51,711 bases of DNA from an uncultured Lachnospiraceae bacterium (GTDB lineage: Bacteria; Bacillota; Clostridia; Lachnospirales; Lachnospiraceae). Shown here one piece after another: positions 7,399-15,542 of this stretch; position 1 is the first letter of the stretch, and each line of letters begins with the position of its first letter. The translations under genes and the position numbers were made by a program. The notes under the pieces are model-generated. The model had not been told where the DNA came from, ran no database searches, and saw nothing but the letters and a program-made list of their open reading frames with translations. The stretch covers positions 9,114 to 60,824 of the forward strand of contig CAPQSW010000018.1 of assembly GCA_948688495.1 (NCBI GenBank). The letters run 5' to 3'.

Positions 7399-8292
7399 TC
7401 AAAAATTGATTTCCTTACAATGATAAGGGATGGGTCCCCAGTTTTCCCGGTAATTCTCCCCCCGATTATCAATAAACCCCGGTCTTATCCTAAATTCTGA
7501 AGTATTTTGATAGTATACATCTAAGATCTTCTGCAGAATCAACTGAAACCCCATTGCCCGTTTCTCTCCCTCGTACTCAAACAACAGGTAATGAGCCTCT
7601 TTCCTACTTTCCGACCGCTTCTTATACAGTCCCCACTCTGCCAAGGAACCTACAAAATCTATCATTTCATCGCAAAATAGCGGTTTCCTGCCAGAATAAA
7701 ATTCCTCCAGCTTTCTATACGTCTGTTCTCCCTTATTCCAATTTGTCAAAGGTTTTTTATTGTTTTCCCCATATTTATCTTCTATGGAAACCAACGCTGT
7801 AAAAGGACTTTTCGCCTTCTGACCATTTCCCAGCTTATGGAGACAGAGCCTGGATGCTTCCAAAAGGGCCTTTGCCTCTGGCTGTATGTAACTCTGACGC
7901 AGGTATTTTTTGACAGACAAAATTGCCGCCACTCCCTCCGGCGGTACAATAACACTGTCTCCAAACCTCTGATACACCGGATAGTGAGCAGTATCATATA
8001 CCAGAATATCCAACTGGCTGGATATCTCATGTTCATCCTTCTTCCGGGCAGCGCCATTTTTCCCGCATACCACTGCAGGGCGTAAAATGAAACCTGTCAA
8101 AACCTCCAAATCCCCCGGCAGATAGCGACGCAAATATTCCCGGAGCAAATATTCCACATATCTGCCATCCTCCCCTCTGTGAGCAGCTCCGCAGTCTTTC
8201 GCAGAGGGAAGTAATATCTGAAATTGCTGATATGTTTCCAGCAAAGCCTCCATTTCACTCGACCAGTATTTTTTAATCCGATTATCTGCCAT
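7399..8292 (-). CDS. DUF6602-like protein, third gene of the retron cassette
   Basis: A 297-residue protein of no proven function. Two blocks recall the DUF6602 family as I remember it: HRGEDGRYVEYLLREYLRRY (about 38-57), and SSQLDILVYD (91-100) followed by VIVPPEGVAAILSVKK (114-129). The second block has the layout of a PD-(D/E)xK nuclease core, with Asp95 as the first acid. However, the usual IEVK is LSVK here: Ser126 replaces the acidic residue while Lys128 remains, so it may be inactive or use Glu119. The frame runs open to 8403, but GGGGGAAACATAAG precedes the ATG at 8292, one base after the RT stop codon. Translational coupling to the RT is therefore likely. It is the last gene of the cassette and runs up to the rubrerythrin terminator. 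Confidence 0.75.
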   Translation of the reverse strand: MADNRIKKYWSSEMEALLETYQQFQILLPSAKDCGAAHRGEDGRYVEYLLREYLRRYLPGDLEVLTGFILRPAVVCGKNGAARKKDEHEISSQLDILVYDTAHYPVYQRFGDSVIVPPEGVAAILSVKKYLRQSYIQPEAKALLEASRLCLHKLGNGQKAKSPFTALVSIEDKYGENNKKPLTNWNKGEQTYRKLEEFYSGRKPLFCDEMIDFVGSLAEWGLYKKRSESRKEAHYLLFEYEGEKRAMGFQLILQKILDVYYQNTSEFRIRPGFIDNRGENYRENWGPIPYHCKEINF

Positions 8293-8293
8293 C

Positions 8294-9490
8294 TTATGTT
8301 TCCCCCAATATTCCTGAAAGATGTTCCAAAATCTTTTCCAGATTATGGATCTTTCTTTGAATCTTCCTATCATATCCTGTATTTGCATGTTCCACTCTTG
8401 CAAGTTGAATCAGAAACGAACGGTAACCTGCCACATAATGCGCCAGCCCCTCAACATTCGCAAAAGAAATTTTTGTTCCATCCGATTTATGCATATTTTT
8501 ATGATTCAAATTCTTAAGTATTTCCTGCACATCCCTATTCTTATCAACGTCAAATTCTTCTTTCAGCGCATCCTCGTTCTTATCAAGATCGGATTTTCTC
8601 TCCGACATATTCCCCTTCTTATCACGATCAGGTTGTTTTTTGAATTTTATCCTCTTGTCAAACTGACAAATCACCTCATTGATATTCTTCAGCTTCTTCC
8701 GGGATAAGTGCACATCCTCCTGGATTACATAGCCAGACAAAGAGATGTTCCCTTCCTGATAGATCGTCTTCTTCTCATTACAGCGAAAACCACCATCCGC
8801 CAAAATATGGCTGATCATCCTTTTAAAATTTTTATTTTCCCTGAAATCAAATCCCTGGGAAGAAAACAACAGATCATCTGCATATCTGGTATAAAAGATT
8901 TCCCGCCTTTCTTCCTTCCGATAAGCCCTGCAGTATTTACGGATACGCTGATCCAATCGGCGAAATACCAGGTTGGACACCGCGGGAGATGTCAAAAATC
9001 CCTGGGGCACCGTACCTTTCCAGGTACAAAGTTCTATCACATCCTCCAGGATACTAGATGATGCCCCATCCCTTCCAGACTCCTTTGATTCCCCCTCGGA
9101 TGCTGACTCCCCTTCCTCTCTCACAAAACCTTTCAGGCTCTCCCCTAAAAGCGATGCCGAAATAGAATCAAAAAAATTTTTAATGTCTATCCGCAAAAAG
9201 TATTCATGTCCCATATGTTCCTCTAAAAAGTCCAGATAAGAGCTTCCCTTTACAAATCCCTTGGCGCTGGGGCACACTGGCAGTTTCGACAAGAAATTCT
9301 TCTGCAGTTTTTTCTGTAATTTTACAAGTTCGCATCCCGGTTCTACCGAGACGATCCTTCGGAATCCCGACTTTTTCGGAAGGCTCATTTCTGTACATAC
9401 CTGGGACTTCTGAGCCTTTGCCTTCTCCAATTCTTCCTGGTCCGATTCCAGTATTCTATATAAAAAATATTCATAGGAATATAATATCAT
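8294..9490 (-). CDS. retron-type reverse transcriptase
   Basis: A 398-residue RT. Motifs in order: LPKKSGFRRI (38-46 region, RT1); LRIDIKNFFDSI (99-110, motif A, Asp102); GTVPQGFLTSP (159-169, motif B); YTRYADDLLF (200-209, motif C, Asp205/Asp206); FRCNEKKT (235-242, motif D); then LSGYVI (251-256), at the place of the retron VTG motif; and a C-terminal thumb with VEGLAHYVAGYRSF. The retron NAxxH motif is represented only by FLEEH (88-92), so this is a divergent member. Two acidic/basic insertions (about 124-146 and 284-325) are unusual. There is no maturase or HNH domain, which argues against a group II intron. A GTG start at 9535 lies inside the a2 arm of the ncRNA; AAGGGGAAA supports the ATG at 9490. 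Confidence 0.9.
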   Translation of the reverse strand: MILYSYEYFLYRILESDQEELEKAKAQKSQVCTEMSLPKKSGFRRIVSVEPGCELVKLQKKLQKNFLSKLPVCPSAKGFVKGSSYLDFLEEHMGHEYFLRIDIKNFFDSISASLLGESLKGFVREEGESASEGESKESGRDGASSSILEDVIELCTWKGTVPQGFLTSPAVSNLVFRRLDQRIRKYCRAYRKEERREIFYTRYADDLLFSSQGFDFRENKNFKRMISHILADGGFRCNEKKTIYQEGNISLSGYVIQEDVHLSRKKLKNINEVICQFDKRIKFKKQPDRDKKGNMSERKSDLDKNEDALKEEFDVDKNRDVQEILKNLNHKNMHKSDGTKISFANVEGLAHYVAGYRSFLIQLARVEHANTGYDRKIQRKIHNLEKILEHLSGILGET

Positions 9491-9512
9491 AAGATTTCCC
9501 CTTGATTCCCTT

Positions 9513-9729
9513 AGAAAAATATAACAGACAGGCACTCTCTCAAAAATTCGTCAGAAGTAATATGCATTCAGCTCTGCTGAATGCTATAGCAGGGAGGCTA
9601 AAAAATGCTCCCGTATATATATGCTCTCTCTAAGCACTTCCAAACACCCTGGATTGCCGGCATGTAACACCCTCAGGGCTCCGCCTCTTTCCGGAAGAGG
9701 CAGATTGCTGCCTGTCTGTTATTTTCTCT
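9513..9729 (-). ncRNA. putative retron msr-msd RNA
   Basis: This gap between the ATPase-TOPRIM and RT genes is bounded by complementary arms. On the minus strand a1 is 9729-9709 and a2 is 9534-9513. Fourteen base pairs are perfect (ATAACAGACAGGCA with TGCCTGTCTGTTAT). About seven more, with one bulged A and one G-T pair, extend the stem outward. After a1 comes AGC, with G9708 as candidate branch guanosine. Next are a 9-bp hairpin (9703-9695 with 9689-9681; loop CCGGA) and a CCCTG/CAGGG stem (9678-9674 with 9651-9647). The msd-like part is closed by GAAGT/ACTTC (9640-9636 with 9558-9554). It contains a GGGAG/CTCCC hairpin and a perfect 9-bp GCATTCAGC hairpin (9584-9564). This matches retron ncRNA layout and its usual place directly 5' of the RT. 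Confidence 0.85.
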
Positions 9730-9764
9730 CAATCCTCATCCTGCCAGTATGCAGAATACCATAT

Positions 9765-11747
9765 TTAATAAGACTGTAATCCTGCTGCCATATCAATAAA
9801 CTGTACTAGTTCCGGGAAATCCTGCGCAAATTGCACTTTAAGTTTTTTCCCCTGTTTGGGGTCACTGCACCATTTTTCAAAACTTTTCCGATTCAATTCC
9901 TCCAGAGGGATTTTCGTCCAGCTTGAGAAATAGAAGCGCAGCCATTCGCTGACCCAGTCTGTCTTTCTTATCTTTTGTCCCTCTAAGGCTCCTTTTAATT
10001 CTGTGTACATATGCTTATTTTTTTTGATAATCTGTCCTGGTTTCAGTAGAAAATCACTCTTCCCGCAAAATAAAAGCCGCAGAAAATTCACCTTATCGTT
10101 ATCATTATACAACAATTCAAAGGCCGTTTCCACTGATTTCCACTTATCTATCTGTTTTAAATATTCAATGATCTGCATGTAGCTGCCTTCGTTTATCAAT
10201 GTTCCCTCTATCGTCGTTTTGACGGGGAAAATATGATAATTTCTATAATAAGCTTTGATCTCCTGAATCAGATCATCAAAATTCTCATCCTCCGAGGCGT
10301 AAAAGGGCCTGAGACTGGAAAAACAGCATTTTTCACACATTGCCTGGATTCTCTTTCGCTTCCGCACCGTTTTGTTGCGCTTGGTTCCGTAGTAATACTT
10401 TTCTTTTTCCTTGACAAACCTGTAATCTTCTTTCCACTTCATCCGTAATGTCTTATCATTCCATTCCAGAATTTTATCCATATCCAGCAATGCTGCCATG
10501 GGTACATTGTAATGGCGGGTGGTGGTGTCCACAATTCGGTAAACCACTTTATCACTCATGCCCTTGATGATTTCCGCCTGTTTTAATATCGGAAACAGCT
10601 GCCTTAAATATGGATTCTGCAGCAACTCCAGCTCCGTTTCCCCTTCCACCAAAATCAGGATTTTGGCAAAAAACGCGTTGGCATGGTGTTCTGTCAGAAA
10701 ATATTTTTCTCTTTTGTCGTTCTTGGAAAACATGTTAAGCAGACAGGAATAAGAATAATCTCCTCTCTTATAAACCTGATAAATCGCGGCGTTGTTGTGC
10801 TCCTTTACCAAAATATTTTTCACTAATCTTGGGGAATGGGTGGCGGCCAAAATCACCATATTGTCCACACATTCAAACACCACATCCGTCAGTTCGTCAA
10901 TCATATGAAAATGCAGGGAAATCTCAGGCTCATCCATCAGAAGCACCGGTTCTTTCATTTTCGTGCTTCCCATAGCGCTTAGCACATACAGCAGAAGGCT
11001 GATATAATTGTAACTGTTGGTTCCATTAGAAAAACCGTCTAAGTTATGGCCTATATAAGAAAATTTCCCTCCATTGTAATACATTTTCGCCAAATTCTCC
11101 GAAAACTCGCCAAGGGTATATGTTACTGGTTCCACCTGAAGCCTCTGAAAAATCTCCTCCAGCTGCTGCAACCTGCGTCCGAGCCGCTCATCTTTTTGTA
11201 TCTCTCCCGCAGTATGTTTCTGCAGCTCCCTTCCTACTTCCGCCTGCGGCTTCATAAAATCCCCGATATAACCCCATAATTCCTCCCAGTCCACGAGATT
11301 GATCTCCCTGGCGTCCAAACGATACAATGGATAGAGATGATAGAGGACCTTACGTTTGTCGCTTCCCAGATTCCACATGACCTTTCCGCCCTTCGTCTGG
11401 GTCATGGTCAGTGTAACCTTTCCATCCTGCTGGATGCTTTCTATCATTTTATAATAAGGCAGGTATGTATCCTTCCCCTCTTTCCGGTTTTTCCTGCTTC
11501 GGATCAGAATCTTTCCCATATCATAAACCATCGTAATCTCCACTTGATCATTCAATGGATTATTTTCATCAAAGATCTGATAGGAAGGATGTTGTGTAAT
11601 CATATTCTCATAAAAATACAGAATTGCTGACAAAATATTTGTCTTGCCGCTTCCATTCTCCCCCAACAGGAGATTCATCTGTCTCAACGTAATCCGGTAG
11701 TCTTTGATCGACTTATAATTTTTGATATGAATTTCCTCTAACCCCAT
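9765..11747 (-). CDS. OLD-like AAA/ABC ATPase fused to a TOPRIM nuclease domain, retron effector
   Basis: A 660-residue protein of the OLD family. The N-terminal SMC/ABC-type ATPase has Walker A GENGSGKT (29-36), a signature-like segment GFSNGTNSYN (238-247), Walker B VLLMDEPE (268-275) and an H-loop AATHS (301-305). The TOPRIM domain follows, with LVEGETE (366-372), LLDMDK (420-425) and a later IEGTLINE (513-520). These are the acidic metal-binding positions of TOPRIM nucleases. The C-terminal 140 residues are unassigned. It is the first gene of the cassette, with AAGAGGATGGG before the ATG and its own promoter. ATPase-TOPRIM proteins are known retron effectors and are thought to be held inactive by the RT-RNA-DNA complex until phage infection. 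That role here is inferred from family and context. Confidence 0.88.
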   Translation of the reverse strand: MGLEEIHIKNYKSIKDYRITLRQMNLLLGENGSGKTNILSAILYFYENMITQHPSYQIFDENNPLNDQVEITMVYDMGKILIRSRKNRKEGKDTYLPYYKMIESIQQDGKVTLTMTQTKGGKVMWNLGSDKRKVLYHLYPLYRLDAREINLVDWEELWGYIGDFMKPQAEVGRELQKHTAGEIQKDERLGRRLQQLEEIFQRLQVEPVTYTLGEFSENLAKMYYNGGKFSYIGHNLDGFSNGTNSYNYISLLLYVLSAMGSTKMKEPVLLMDEPEISLHFHMIDELTDVVFECVDNMVILAATHSPRLVKNILVKEHNNAAIYQVYKRGDYSYSCLLNMFSKNDKREKYFLTEHHANAFFAKILILVEGETELELLQNPYLRQLFPILKQAEIIKGMSDKVVYRIVDTTTRHYNVPMAALLDMDKILEWNDKTLRMKWKEDYRFVKEKEKYYYGTKRNKTVRKRKRIQAMCEKCCFSSLRPFYASEDENFDDLIQEIKAYYRNYHIFPVKTTIEGTLINEGSYMQIIEYLKQIDKWKSVETAFELLYNDNDKVNFLRLLFCGKSDFLLKPGQIIKKNKHMYTELKGALEGQKIRKTDWVSEWLRFYFSSWTKIPLEELNRKSFEKWCSDPKQGKKLKVQFAQDFPELVQFIDMAAGLQSY

Positions 11748-11816
11748 AACCCATCCTCTTTCGTGTTGTATGCGCTGGCAATCGCCTTACTGCATTCTGT
11801 ATACTTGACGAATATC

Positions 11817-11845
11817 ATTATAGTATCTTCCCGGCATAATAGCAA
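11817..11845 (-). promoter_or_regulatory. predicted promoter of the retron-type cassette
   Basis: On the minus strand TTGCTA (11845-11840), a 17-bp spacer and a consensus TATAAT (11822-11817), about 70 bp before the ATPase-TOPRIM start. It is the only good promoter seen in the cassette, so the ncRNA is probably part of the polycistronic transcript. Confidence 0.7.
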
Positions 11846-11895
11846 CTTAGAATGTAGAATCTTAAAATCTTCTTCCATCTTGTAGAAAAATATCG

Positions 11896-11901
11896 TATAA
11901 T
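11896..11901 (+). promoter_or_regulatory. -10 element of the FIST-MCP operon
   Basis: A consensus TATAAT lies 50 bp before the FIST gene start. The -35 region (TTCCAT at 11873-11878) is weak, which suggests activation or another sigma factor. It is divergent from the retron promoter. Confidence 0.5.
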
Positions 11902-11950
11902 AATGAGAAGAATAATTTGCCACTACTTTGAAATAGAGGAGGACATTACA

Positions 11951-13006
11951 GTGAAACAATTTTTTGGTACCAGCCAAAGCGGAAATTTGCAAGATGCTGT
12001 CCGCGGATTGAACAATCCCCAGTTGATTATGTTGTTATCAAACAGCGAACAGTTCGAAGAACATGTAAAAACGCTGCAGAAGCTTTATCCTAATGTTCCC
12101 AGTATTGGATGTATCGGAATGAGCTACAACAATAAAGTCATAGAAAAGGGGGTCGGAGTTATCGCTTTTTTAGGAGGCGTAACAGCAGCGGCAAATGTAT
12201 TGGAACAGGTATCTGTAATGCCTGTAAAATATATTGAGCGCTTAGAAAAGGATGTTACGGCAGTAAATGCGTCACAGCAGAATACGATATGTATTGATTT
12301 CTGCTCTGGAAACGATGCCTGTGCTTTGACTACAATCTACAGTGTATTGAAACGGCGGAATATCTCGCTGGTGGGAGGAACTGGCGATGGCGGAAAAGTA
12401 TCTGCCAATGGCAGGATATATGAGGACGCAGTAGCATATGCCCTGGTGAAAAATAATAGCGGCAGGGTAAAGGCTTATAAGGAGAATATTTATCATCAAT
12501 TCGGCAATTACCGTTTTATTGCTTCCGGTACAGATAAGTCCAAATATACGTTAGGAGAGCTGAATGGAAAACCTGCCAAACAAGTATACCAGCAGATCCT
12601 GCGCGTACCAGAAGAAAACATACAGACGCAGACCTTCCGAAATCCTTTCGGAAAAGTTAACGGAGATGATACCTGCATTATTTCCATCAAGGAAGTATGC
12701 GGCAATGGTTTGACGTGCTTTCGGCAGGTAAACGATTCGGATGTGCTTATCCTGTTGCAGCTAGGGGATTATAAAAAAATAGTGAAAAATACCGTGCAGC
12801 AAATCCGTCAGGATTTTCCAAGTATCTCGGCGGTATTCTCTGTAAATTGCCTGTTTCGGTATCTGCTCTTTACAGAGAACCACTATATGCAGGAATATTT
12901 AAGCGAGATGGGAACTTTAGGCAACCATGTGGGTTTTGTCGGATATGGAGAGCATTATAATAATCAGTTTGTTAACCAATCTATGACCTGTGTAGTCTTT
13001 GAATGA
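11951..13006 (+). CDS. FIST domain sensory protein
   Basis: A 351-residue protein with the FIST_N/FIST_C layout. FIST domains are proposed to bind small ligands such as amino acids and occur as input modules in signalling. The N-terminal half contains LIMLLSNSEQFEEHV, PSIGCIGMSYNN and GVGVIAFLGGV. The middle LVGGTGDGGKVSANG and DAVAYALVKN, and the C-terminal NCLFRYLLF and HVGFVGYGEHY, are the conserved glycine-rich strands of the fold. The start is a GTG at 11951 placed by GAGGAGGA at 11936-11943; an in-frame ATG at 11903 lacks a ribosome binding site. No membrane segment is seen. The MCP-like gene begins 11 bp after its stop, so the two should form one cytoplasmic sensor unit. Confidence 0.88.
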   Translation: MKQFFGTSQSGNLQDAVRGLNNPQLIMLLSNSEQFEEHVKTLQKLYPNVPSIGCIGMSYNNKVIEKGVGVIAFLGGVTAAANVLEQVSVMPVKYIERLEKDVTAVNASQQNTICIDFCSGNDACALTTIYSVLKRRNISLVGGTGDGGKVSANGRIYEDAVAYALVKNNSGRVKAYKENIYHQFGNYRFIASGTDKSKYTLGELNGKPAKQVYQQILRVPEENIQTQTFRNPFGKVNGDDTCIISIKEVCGNGLTCFRQVNDSDVLILLQLGDYKKIVKNTVQQIRQDFPSISAVFSVNCLFRYLLFTENHYMQEYLSEMGTLGNHVGFVGYGEHYNNQFVNQSMTCVVFE

Positions 13007-13017
13007 GGAGGAAGAAA

Positions 13018-13935
13018 ATGCAATTTCAGAGAAAAAAACAAAATCATATGAATACATACCCTGTCCTGCATGTAATGGACAGTTTAAAAGATTACCAGCG
13101 TGAGCTCGTTCAAAAGGAAGTGGATTCCCTGAACCAGCTTGGTATGGTAAACCACTCTTTCAAGGGTGCACTGGATAAATCCGAAAATTTCCAGAAAAAT
13201 TTACAGGAATTTGAAGATACCTTTTCTAATATCGGCGAGGTATCCGGGCGTTTTGCAAATGTAAAGGGCGAAATTTCCCAATCTGTGGTACAGGCCCAGG
13301 ATGAGGTAGAAGAACTCAAGCACAGTGCCTTACAGGTAGAGGCTCATTTTGAGGAGATGAAAAATACCTTCCATGACTTTGAAACCGCAGTATATGAAAT
13401 CAAAAAATGTACAAATAAAATCACATCCATTGCAGAACAGACAAATATCCTTGCACTAAACGCCTCCATCGAGGCAACAAAAGCTGGTGAGCAGGGCAAA
13501 GGATTCTCGGTGGTGGCAAGAGAAGTCAAAACACTGGCCGATGAGGTGAAGACACTGGTAGAAGCAGTGGATGTAAGTATTTCTAATGTAGAGAAGGGTA
13601 CAAGCAAGCTGCGTTCTGATATGGAGACCTCACAGCATGCATTGGGACAAAGCCTGGAAAAAGTGAATGAAACCTACGAAATGTTCGACAAGATTACAGA
13701 AGCGGCGGGCGGCGCCGACGATGTCCAGTCGGAAATTTCCGGCGTCATCGACGAGTCGAAGCTGGCATTGCAGACGGTCAATGATTTCTTTGAGCAGATA
13801 AAAGACCAGTACCGGGAGGTCGTAAAACACATCAATTATGCCAGTAAACTAGGAACAACCAAGAGCTCCATGTTTGAGGATGTGGATAATATGCTTTCCC
13901 AGATTCCACCGATGATAAAAGAATATGAAGCATAA
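13018..13935 (+). CDS. soluble methyl-accepting chemotaxis-type protein
   Basis: A 305-residue coiled-coil protein with an MCP signalling hairpin and no membrane segment. The tip region reads EQTNILALNASIEATKAGEQ and continues GKGFSVVAREVKTLADEVKT. This is the conserved MCP core, with Thr-Lys where most receptors have Ala-Arg and Arg where many have Asp. The flanks are heptad-rich helices (13100-13380 and 13560-13900). An ATG at 13003 overlaps the FIST stop, but its sequence supplies the AGGAGGA that serves the ATG at 13018. It is paired with the FIST protein, which probably provides ligand input. No cheA or cheW is in the window, so the output is unknown. Confidence 0.87.
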   Translation: MQFQRKKQNHMNTYPVLHVMDSLKDYQRELVQKEVDSLNQLGMVNHSFKGALDKSENFQKNLQEFEDTFSNIGEVSGRFANVKGEISQSVVQAQDEVEELKHSALQVEAHFEEMKNTFHDFETAVYEIKKCTNKITSIAEQTNILALNASIEATKAGEQGKGFSVVAREVKTLADEVKTLVEAVDVSISNVEKGTSKLRSDMETSQHALGQSLEKVNETYEMFDKITEAAGGADDVQSEISGVIDESKLALQTVNDFFEQIKDQYREVVKHINYASKLGTTKSSMFEDVDNMLSQIPPMIKEYEA

Positions 13936-13953
13936 TTTGCTTTCCGGACAAAG

Positions 13954-13996
13954 AAAGATTTGGTGCTGGCGTTGAATAACAGCATCAAATCTTTTT
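13954..13996 (+). terminator. terminator of the FIST-MCP operon
   Basis: A stem of about 14 bp (AAGATTTGGTGCTG with CAGCATCAAATCTT, one G-T pair) is followed by a TTTTT tract. Confidence 0.9.
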
Positions 13997-14045
13997 CGTT
14001 GTAACAACCTCATATCTTGTCTCTATTCTTCCACATTTACAAGCC

Positions 14046-15416
14046 TCATTGCTGCTTCTTATCTATCTCACGAAGCAGCTTTGGGAAAATTACCAGGAAA
14101 ATACAACTCGCCGTAGTAACGGAGATAAGGTCTGATATGGGCTCTGCGAGAAACACAGCAAATACCTTATCTGACAGCAGGGTGGGAAGGATGAAAATAA
14201 ACGGTATCAGCAAAATAACCTTGCGCAGACAGGCGATGAACATCGATGCCTTCGCCTGGCCCACAGACACAAATACCTGCTGTACGGAAGACTGCAGTCC
14301 AAACAGCCCGAGCGCTGCCACATACACTCTCAGCCCCATCATTGAGGTGTCATACAGATTGGCTGATGAGGAGTTAAACATCTTAATGAATAATCCTGGA
14401 AATGCCTCTACTGCCGCCCAGCCCAGCAGAAAATAAGCTTCCATTACAATAAATAAAAGCTTAACAATTTTTTTGAGCCGTTCTTTATCCCGCGCACCAT
14501 AATTATAGCTGATAATCGGCTGTGCGCCCTGTCCAATACCGCTGGATGGCACCCAGAACATCTGCATAACCGTGGATGCAATCGTCATAGCTCCCACCGC
14601 AACATCCCCTCCATATTTCTGCAGGGAATAATTGAAGGAACTGTTGATGGCGGCCTCCGTTGCCTGCATGATAAAGGGCGCCATACCAAGCGAGAATACC
14701 GGGAACACAATCTTTCTGTCCAATAAAAAATACTTTTTTCTGATCTTTAAAAATGTCCTTTTTCCCAACAGAAAATGCAGTCCCATGACTGTCACAAGAA
14801 ACTGAGACAATACGGTGGCAATCGCCGCTCCTTGCACGCCAAGGCCAAACACAAAGATAAACAGCGGGTCTAAAATAATATTGCAGACAGCGCCGGAAAT
14901 TACATTAAACATACTGAAATTGGTAAAGCCCTGCATCGTGATAAACTGGTTCAGGCCAAGGGAACCCATGACAAACAAATTGCCTGCCACATAAATCTGC
15001 ATATATCCCCATGCATAGGGAAGCGTGTCCTCACTAGCGCCAAACAGTATCAACAGCGGCCTGCCCGCCAAAAGAAAAATTACAGTCAGGCAAACGGACG
15101 TTACCACAAGCAGAACTATGCAGTTCCCGAGTATTTTTTCTGCCTTGTCATTCTCCCTGCCGCCCATCGCAATTGATGCATGGGGCGCGCCGCCCTGGGC
15201 AATGAGCATTGTAAACGCATTGATAATACAGATAAACGGCATACAAAGCCCCACGCCCGTAAGGGCGATGCTTCCGATTCCCTCCATGTGTCCGAGATAC
15301 ATCCTGTCTATAATATTATATAAAAGGCTGACAAACTGTGCCAGAACGCTTGGCAGCGCCAGCTTAAAAAACAGCTTACCGATTGGCTCGCTGCGAAGTC
15401 TTTCTGAGATGTCCAT
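14046..15416 (-). CDS. MATE family multidrug efflux transporter
   Basis: A 456-residue membrane protein of the MATE family, exporting cationic compounds in exchange for sodium or protons. It has about twelve hydrophobic segments in two repeats. The N-terminal motif LALPSVLAQFVSLLYNIIDRMYLGHMEG and the mid-protein GIGQGAQPIISYNYGARDKERL are diagnostic of the MepA/DinF-like branch (segments shown in part only). The substrate cannot be told. TGGAGG lies 7 nt before the ATG. A second MATE gene diverges from the same 236-bp intergenic region; the two are only distantly alike and not a recent duplication. Confidence 0.93.
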   Translation of the reverse strand: MDISERLRSEPIGKLFFKLALPSVLAQFVSLLYNIIDRMYLGHMEGIGSIALTGVGLCMPFICIINAFTMLIAQGGAPHASIAMGGRENDKAEKILGNCIVLLVVTSVCLTVIFLLAGRPLLILFGASEDTLPYAWGYMQIYVAGNLFVMGSLGLNQFITMQGFTNFSMFNVISGAVCNIILDPLFIFVFGLGVQGAAIATVLSQFLVTVMGLHFLLGKRTFLKIRKKYFLLDRKIVFPVFSLGMAPFIMQATEAAINSSFNYSLQKYGGDVAVGAMTIASTVMQMFWVPSSGIGQGAQPIISYNYGARDKERLKKIVKLLFIVMEAYFLLGWAAVEAFPGLFIKMFNSSSANLYDTSMMGLRVYVAALGLFGLQSSVQQVFVSVGQAKASMFIACLRKVILLIPFIFILPTLLSDKVFAVFLAEPISDLISVTTASCIFLVIFPKLLREIDKKQQ

Positions 15417-15496
15417 ACACTACCTCCATTTGTATTTTCCACAAGTTTTAAGATATGTTTTTGCTACAGGGGTTGGTTCTATGAAAAGGTACTATA

Positions 15497-15525
15497 AGTA
15501 TACCACAACTTTTATACACAGTCTA
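15497..15525 (-). promoter_or_regulatory. predicted promoter of the minus-strand MATE gene
   Basis: On the minus strand TAGACT (15525-15520), a 17-bp spacer and TATACT (15502-15497), about 80 bp before the start codon. Confidence 0.5.
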
Positions 15526-15542
15526 TTCCATTATCAAGCGCC

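Noticed and set aside
7399..8403. Longer DUF6602-like protein starting at 8403
   Set aside because: The extra 37 residues overlap the RT 3' coding end and lack a ribosome binding site; the start at 8292 has GGGGG nearby and follows the RT stop by one base.
8294..9535. RT as part of a group II intron
   Set aside because: No maturase X or HNH domain follows the RT, there is no domain V/VI-like RNA next to it, and neighbouring genes are intact defence-type genes with ncRNA arms in front of the RT.
11738..11992. 84-codon frame upstream of the ATPase-TOPRIM gene
   Set aside because: It covers the predicted retron promoter, lacks a ribosome binding site at its possible starts, and its composition does not resemble a protein. 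It is best seen as chance.
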